Source: Celoporthe dispersa
Taxonomy: Eukaryota; Ascomycota; Sordariomycetes; Diaporthales; Cryphonectriaceae
NCBI GenBank assembly: GCA_016584495.1
Contig: WAID01000003.1
Coordinates: forward strand, 868,001 to 932,000
Direction of reading: 5' to 3'
DNA length: 64,000 nucleotides
Shown here: positions 59,158 through 64,000 of the stretch, piece by piece
Numbering within the stretch: position 1 is the stretch's first letter
Layout: every line of letters starts with the position of its first letter
Position numbers and translations under genes: made by a program
Notes under the pieces: generated by a model
What the model saw: only the letters and a program-made list of their open reading frames with translations
Told to the model about the DNA's origin: nothing
Database searches by the model: none

Positions 59158-60440
59158 ATGGCTCCTGAGATGGAGGACACGGACAGATTATCTGATGCTC
59201 TTCGCGTCAGACTCGCTGGCAACCAACGCCTGGTTTCTCTCCTTTCACAATCAATCGAAGATCCACGCGTGAAGAGAGTGACAGATCTTGTCGAGCAGAT
59301 CACTCTACGTGGCGAGGTAATCACTTCCTCAACTGAAGAAGTTTCTCGGATTTTTCATGAGGACCCGGCACGCTGGAGAGGATTCCATCATCGACTGATC
59401 GTCTTGAAAGAGGCAATGACGGAGGCGACAGACTACGTGGTGGAGCTCGCTTACAGAGTCAAATTGTTCCTTGAGAACATCAGAATTTGCGGTCAACTTG
59501 GATCAGACCCTGTTCTCCTTCAAGATTCAGTACGTGAGCTTGTGCAGTCCGCTGTTGCATACCAGAAATCAACGGCAGTGGAGATCCGTCGCAGTGTTTT
59601 CTTAGCAATCTCCCTCACCTCCATCAAACCCCCAGGACCGGCGCTCATGTCCCACTACGAATATCAGCACACGGACACGTCCAAGCAACTCACGTCTCGC
59701 GATCACCGACTTGTTGATGGAAAGCCTTCTGCTGTTGGTAACCAATACGATTTCCGCTGGGACCCCGACTACAGAACACCTGGATCTCAGCACATTAAGT
59801 TCATGACTTTCCCCGGTCCATTTTTTGGACCAAGTCAGAGCCAGAAGATCGCTTCGATATCTTCTGCCTCCCCGAGACGACTGGCAAGCTCATTGACCAC
59901 CTGACTCTCCAATACGAGGCTGTCATGGCCAACTTCGAAGCTACAAACCGACTTCCAGATCCAGATCGGCTTCCAGATGATGATGACAGCGAGATTTCAG
60001 ACCGCGCAGCCCGCCACGCAGAGCGCATGGAAAGTCAGGAGGTACGCATCTCTTCCTCACTTTTCATTCACACAAACTGATGTGTTGCAGGCTCTCGCGA
60101 TTTCTTTAGCAGAGGACTCCGGCGAGGTCTACAACCCCGATTCGATTGTTGTAAGTCAAGATTAGCTTTTGCCCCAGGATGATCTTCATGTCTAATACTT
60201 TCTCTTCTACCATTCTAGCTCTATAACGTCCGTCGCCCACACAACTACACCTCCATCGTGGGCCCGTACCTATCGCAGAGTTGTCAGGTCATGAACAGTA
60301 GAACAGGCGCTGTTGGGTCACCAGAAGACATGAATCGCCTCTTGGAGGTCTTCATTCTCGAACGACGGATGTGGGTGGCACCCATGGAACACGGTAGACT
60401 GGTTTACTTTGACCTCAGGTGTGAGTCGCGGGGTAGATGA
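59158..60440 (+). CDS. MAT1-1-2: Mating-type protein MAT1-1-2 (assigned mainly by position)
   Basis: In Sordariomycetes MAT1-1-2 acts in fertilisation and ascogenous hypha development. Exons: 59158-60041, 60091-60150, 60219-60440; about 388 residues, close to the family's usual length. The start is the ATG after a stop-free leader and gives MAPEMEDTDRLSD. A missing base near 59801 shifts the frame. The corrected reading passes from YRTPGSQHIKF to a conserved-looking HDFPRSIFW and then RFDIFCLPETTGKLIDHL. The last exon ends CESRGR; another intron beginning at the GTGTGAG there is possible, so the C-terminus is uncertain. No DNA-binding domain is seen, as expected for this family. Identity rests on its place between alpha-box and HMG genes, intron number and length. 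Confidence 0.65.
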
Positions 60441-61066
60441 ATTGTAAAATGATGAATGGACTCGTTTTCATCAAATTCAAAAGGTTAATAAATTCTCTGC
60501 TCTATAGCTCACTGGTGATGAATCAAATTTTGCGTCACGATATTTGTAGGCTTAAGTCATTTCCAAAAAAAAAAAAAAAAAAAAGCTACGCTGTAAGATT
60601 CCGGAGCAAATTGTGCTTTGGAAGAGCCTGGTCCTCCAAGTCTAGCACCTCCTGTGCGTTTGGGTGATTTTGGCGAGCCTCTCAGTTTATCCCAATCTCT
60701 CCTCGTCTCTACCTGTTTCCGACTGTTTCTCCCCTGAGGTTTTTTTCACCCACATTTTCCCAACCACCTTTTACAATTTCTCACCTTTACCTTTCCCCAC
60801 TCTTTACCTGATCCCACCTTTCACTCTTTCCTACCTTTATCCTTCCCTACCCTTTCACAAAGTACATTCCTTCAATCCTTCTTGTATTTCGTTCTCTTAG
60901 TGATATCTCCACTTTCGAGCGCCTTCCATCGATTTCCCCTCCCAGTCCATCACCTTTATTACTCGGTTACATTCCAAGGTTACCTCGAGACTTCTTCGCG
61001 TCAATCTACGCGTCTCCAACGACGAAGATTCTAACAACTGACAAGCCTACCGGTCACCATCGCGAA
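60441..61066. other. Intergenic within the MAT locus
   Basis: Downstream flank of MAT1-1-2 and pyrimidine-rich upstream region of the HMG gene (60680-60900 is rich in CTTTCC and TACC). A 21-A run lies at about 60567-60587. No gene is seen. Confidence 0.6.
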
Positions 61067-61878
61067 AATGGCAACTATCATGTCGTCTAGCCCCGGTGTC
61101 GCCATCGTTCAAGATGCGCAGAAGGGTTGTATGCTCTTCGTCGAGATGGACAAAGGCTACCATGAGGCGGTGGCCGTGAAGGGTCCAGCGATCCAGTAAG
61201 CACATCTTGAAATCATGGCGAGTAGAGACTAGCTAACATCTCCAAAGGAAAGCTCTGGATGGCGTTGCCATTGACATCTACCTTGAGGCCGACATTCGTC
61301 GATTCGTCCTCACTCCCATCGGCACATACGAGTCTGTCGATGGCCTCCAGCTAACCCACGTTGTCACATTGCCAGGTAAGCTATCTTTTTATGTTCGCAT
61401 CGAAAAAAGCTGACTCAAAATTGGTAAAGCCAGCAACAATGGTCAGAGTGGCAACCAGCAGTCCACCACAGCTGGCCCAGCCCTGAACTCTGGTGGCACT
61501 GACACGGCGAACCGCAAGTCCACCCAATCCAAGCGCGCGAAGTCTTCGACTCGCCGGGTCCAACGGCGTATCCCCAGACCTAGAAACTCTTGGATTCTGT
61601 ACCGTTCCGAAAAATCCAGGATGCTCCACGCCGAGCGCCCCGGCCTGAAGGCTATTGAAATCTGTGAGTCATATTTGCTCGTGGCTTTTCTCCTTTAAAA
61701 TATGTAGATTTTGGTCTGATGAAATCCGCAGCTAGGCTGGTCTCCGAAATGTGGGCGTCGGAACCCGAGGAGGTCAAGCAGTACTACACGCATCTCGCAG
61801 ATATCGAAGCGCGTCAGCACCGAGAAAAAGTACCCCGAGTACCGCTACACCCCCCAGGCACGATCTACTCAGCACTAA
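61067..61878 (+). CDS. MAT1-1-3: Mating-type HMG-box protein MAT1-1-3
   Basis: HMG-box transcription factor of the MAT1-1 idiomorph. Exons: 61067-61195, 61248-61375, 61430-61663, 61732-61878; about 211 residues. The HMG box spans the third intron: RIPRPRNSWILYRSEKS, then SRLVSEMWASEPEEVKQYY, and ends HREKYPEYRYTP. The intron after EI, before the Ser codon, is a usual HMG position in mating-type genes. Two extra bases are needed as errors: one T at 61080-61081, just after the start (without correction the ATG meets a stop after seven codons), and one A in the run at 61825-61829. With both allowed for, the frame closes at a TAA at 61876. PRNSW rather than PPNAY favours MAT1-1-3 over MAT1-2-1, and so does the neighbouring alpha-box gene. 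Confidence 0.8.
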
Positions 61879-63041
61879 CTGTGGGTTGAGCAATTGTGGC
61901 GCCCGCAATTGCTGAAAGTCACACTCGAGATTCGTCCAGACTCTGCACTTCATACCCTATTGAGGTCTACGTCATGATGGGTGTCTTCCTCTGCGCGGTT
62001 GGTCGCTACATGGCAGTGTCGACAGCTACGCGACCCCCAATACTCTACCACAACCACCCAAGCGACGATCGAGACACGAACACGAAACCCAAAAAGCAGC
62101 ATAGCGGTTTTCTTTTCCCCTTTCCCCTACACATTCGCATTTCGACACAACACTAATTTCCCCAAAAATTCACAACACGGTTACGGTTCTACAGCAAGCA
62201 CGACACGACGGGGCGAACTCCTCGACGGGGGGGTGTGCCCCCCTTTTTTTCTTTTTTCTTTTTCTTTCTTCTCTTTTCTTTCCCCTTTTTCCTTTTGTTC
62301 TTTTTTACATGACGGCATGTGGACGACCCCCAAGTACTGGAGGCAGCCCCTGCACTTTGGCAGGGCGCTGGGCCTAACATCTCGCAGAAAGGAAGTGTCA
62401 TTGGGGGCTGGCCCCAGGCGGGGCCCTCCTCTTTCTTCCGACTATGGAGATGGATGCGGCACCTTTGGGAACATTGGGGTTGTTTCGGCGTCTGCTTCTC
62501 TGTCTTCATGTATTGCTGGCAACCCGCATTGCGCTGGGGGGCCGGTGTACCTGGACGGATTACGGTGGAAACAACAACTTGGGAAGAAAGGGGGAGAGAT
62601 GGTCTACGGCAAACGGTGGCCGTGGCAAAGAAATCAAATCAATGGACAATGAACACAAATGGACAGATGGGCGAGATGGAGAGGTGGCAGATCGTGAGGG
62701 GCACGGGGAGCACCATCGGTGAGGGTGTGCTGTTTCCTGGAAGACTTGACTTCTCTTGTCGGCCCCGAACGAACGAACAAAACACAACAACATACTTATG
62801 GTGATGATGATGACGGCAAAAGGAAAACTCCGAAAACCCCGGAAAAAAAATACTGGGCACAGGGCTCCATCGGTGAGGGTGTGACGTTCCTGGAAGATAT
62901 TCTTGTCGGTCCTCCAAAAAAAATTAGGTAGCACATACAGTAGAAAAAAGGTTGTTTTAAACCTATAAAAGGTCTGTCTTTTGTGATGATGTCCTGTCTG
63001 TCATGTCCTCACCTCTACCGACTACAGTGTCTCTCCTTTTA
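61879..63041. other. Intergenic between MAT1-1-3 and APN2
   Basis: No gene recognised. It holds a T/C-rich tract (62240-62310) and a direct repeat (listed separately). This is where the idiomorph border on the APN2 side would be expected. Confidence 0.55.
62711..62916. repeat. Direct repeat of about 50 bp
   Basis: CATCGGTGAGGGTGTG followed by a CCTGGAAGA and CTTGTCGG block occurs at about 62714-62764 and again at about 62868-62912. The copies are about 154 bp apart, with a few differences. Confidence 0.85.
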
Positions 63042-63210
63042 TCACGATCCCTTCCAGTCTGAGTGCCAGATGAACGTCCCACACCGCCACTGCGATCCCT
63101 TCTCCTTCTGGCCCGAGGGCCCCAGCGGTCGCGAGCACATGTAGAACGAGCGGCCTAGAGAGGGGTGGTTTGTTAGCCCAGGATCCTTGCAGCTGGGGGG
63201 GGGTGTTGGT

Positions 63211-63247
<37 letters not shown>

Positions 63248-64000
63248 GGGCGGGCAGGTATCACAATGCCGTCCTGCCCTGCCTCGGTGGGTGGTGAAGG
63301 GCGGGGGGGGTGGGGAGGACCAACCAGTGTTCATGCCGGGCTTCTTGGTGATGTAGCTGATGCAGGGCTCGCCGTGCTCACACAGCGGTGCTGCTCTCTT
63401 TTGCCCAACAGCTTGGACCACGACTCTTTGGACTCGATAGGATCAAAGACCTTCTCTTCATCTACTGCTGCTGCTGCTGCTGCCGCCGCCGCCGCCATAT
63501 CCTGCCCATCGATGGGTGCGTCGCAGGGCAGGCCGCTGCCGCCAGGGCTACAACCGGCGCCGTCCAGCTGCGACGCCAAGGCCTCTGTATTGTTGGTCGC
63601 TGGAGAGAGTGCTGCACGTGATGCTGTCGCCGCCTTGCCCTCCTCCCCCTCCTCCTCTCCTCGTGTCTCCTCGTCGGCCATGCTCGGCGCTGGCGTCTTG
63701 GGCTTGAAGAAGCCTCTCAGGCTGCTCTGCGCAGGGCCGGGGGCGGGCTTGCCCTTGTCCCTGGTGGTTGTTGTCGCCTTGGTCTTCTTGGTGGGCTGGC
63801 TGGACAGGCTGGGCGCGGCACGCTTGGGAGGCGGGGTTCGGGGGGGAGGTTGTGCGCCAGAAGGCCTGAGGCCCGCGGTGGGGGAGGAGGTGTCGGCAGC
63901 CGCAGGGAGGGCGGAGGGCGTCGACGAGGGAGCCGCTGTGAGCGGGGGGTCATGTGTGTCGGATGCAGTACTGCCGGCACCGGTGCTAGACTCCTCGGCG
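63042..64000 (-). CDS. APN2: AP endonuclease Apn2, C-terminal part
   Basis: Class II AP endonuclease / DNA lyase of base excision repair; only the 3' part is in the window. Exons: 64000-63325 (continues beyond the edge) and 63154-63042; the intron 63324-63155 starts GTTGGT and ends CTAG. Visible are a Pro/Ser-rich linker, the PCNA-binding box QSSLRGFFK, the segment WSKLLGKR, and the C-terminal GRF zinc ribbon. The ribbon shows CEHGEPCISYITKKPGMNTG before the intron and RSFYMCSRPLGPSGQKEKG with WRCGTFIWHSD after it. The catalytic endonuclease domain lies outside. A frameshift of one or two bases occurs in CTCTCTT at 63394-63400, between KR and the first zinc Cys. APN2 is the standard right flank of the Sordariomycete MAT locus. 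Confidence 0.93.

Noticed and set aside
61067..61878. HMG gene as MAT1-2-1
   Set aside because: The PRNSW motif and the adjacent alpha-box and MAT1-1-2 genes favour MAT1-1-3, though phylogeny would be needed to exclude it fully.
1..64000. tRNA and rRNA genes, intact transposons
   Set aside because: I saw no cloverleaf with a GGTTCRA-type arm, no rRNA sequence and no transposase or reverse transcriptase motif. A covariance-model scan could still find a missed tRNA.

Overview
This window is nuclear DNA of a filamentous ascomycete, most likely a Sordariomycete. It is GC-rich, its genes carry short GT-AG introns with CTAAC/CTGAC-type branch sites, and the right third holds a mating-type locus in the usual Sordariomycete order: SLA2, MAT1-1-1, MAT1-1-2, MAT1-1-3, APN2. 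I cannot name the species.

Left part (1-19.5 kb): a secondary-metabolite cluster. A partial aldo-keto reductase runs off the left edge. Next to it is a highly reducing polyketide synthase on the minus strand (KS-AT-DH-decayed methyltransferase-ER-KR-ACP). A 3.2 kb promoter region separates it from a divergently transcribed non-reducing synthase on the plus strand (SAT-KS-AT-PT-ACP-ACP-TE). A reducing synthase paired head-to-head with a non-reducing synthase that has SAT and TE domains is the arrangement used for resorcylic acid lactones and related aryl polyketides. The reducing enzyme would make the starter chain, and the non-reducing enzyme would load it through SAT, extend and cyclise it, and release it through TE.

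Middle part (20-42 kb): accessory genes with coding and non-coding minisatellites. They are an unknown acidic/basic protein, a kinase with an FHA-like N-terminal region, a kinase joined by correctly phased introns to a C-terminal homeodomain, an unknown protein with a Lys/Gly/Val repeat tail and a duplicated intron-exon unit, a multi-C2H2 zinc-finger protein, and an F-box protein. The kinase-homeodomain fusion is the most unusual gene here.

Right part (46.8-64 kb): SLA2, a Gln-repeat ORF, about 5 kb without a convincing gene, MAT1-1-1 (alpha box), MAT1-1-2, MAT1-1-3 (HMG box) and the 3' part of APN2. With an alpha box and one HMG box of the MAT1-1-3 type, this looks like a MAT1-1 strain of a heterothallic species.

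Quality: at least 20 single-base frameshifts interrupt otherwise perfect genes, nearly all in short homopolymers. In each gene with both ends in the window, allowing for these shifts closes the reading frame exactly. They are therefore best read as assembly errors, not pseudogenes. CDS coordinates below span introns and these shifts; exon limits are in the evidence.
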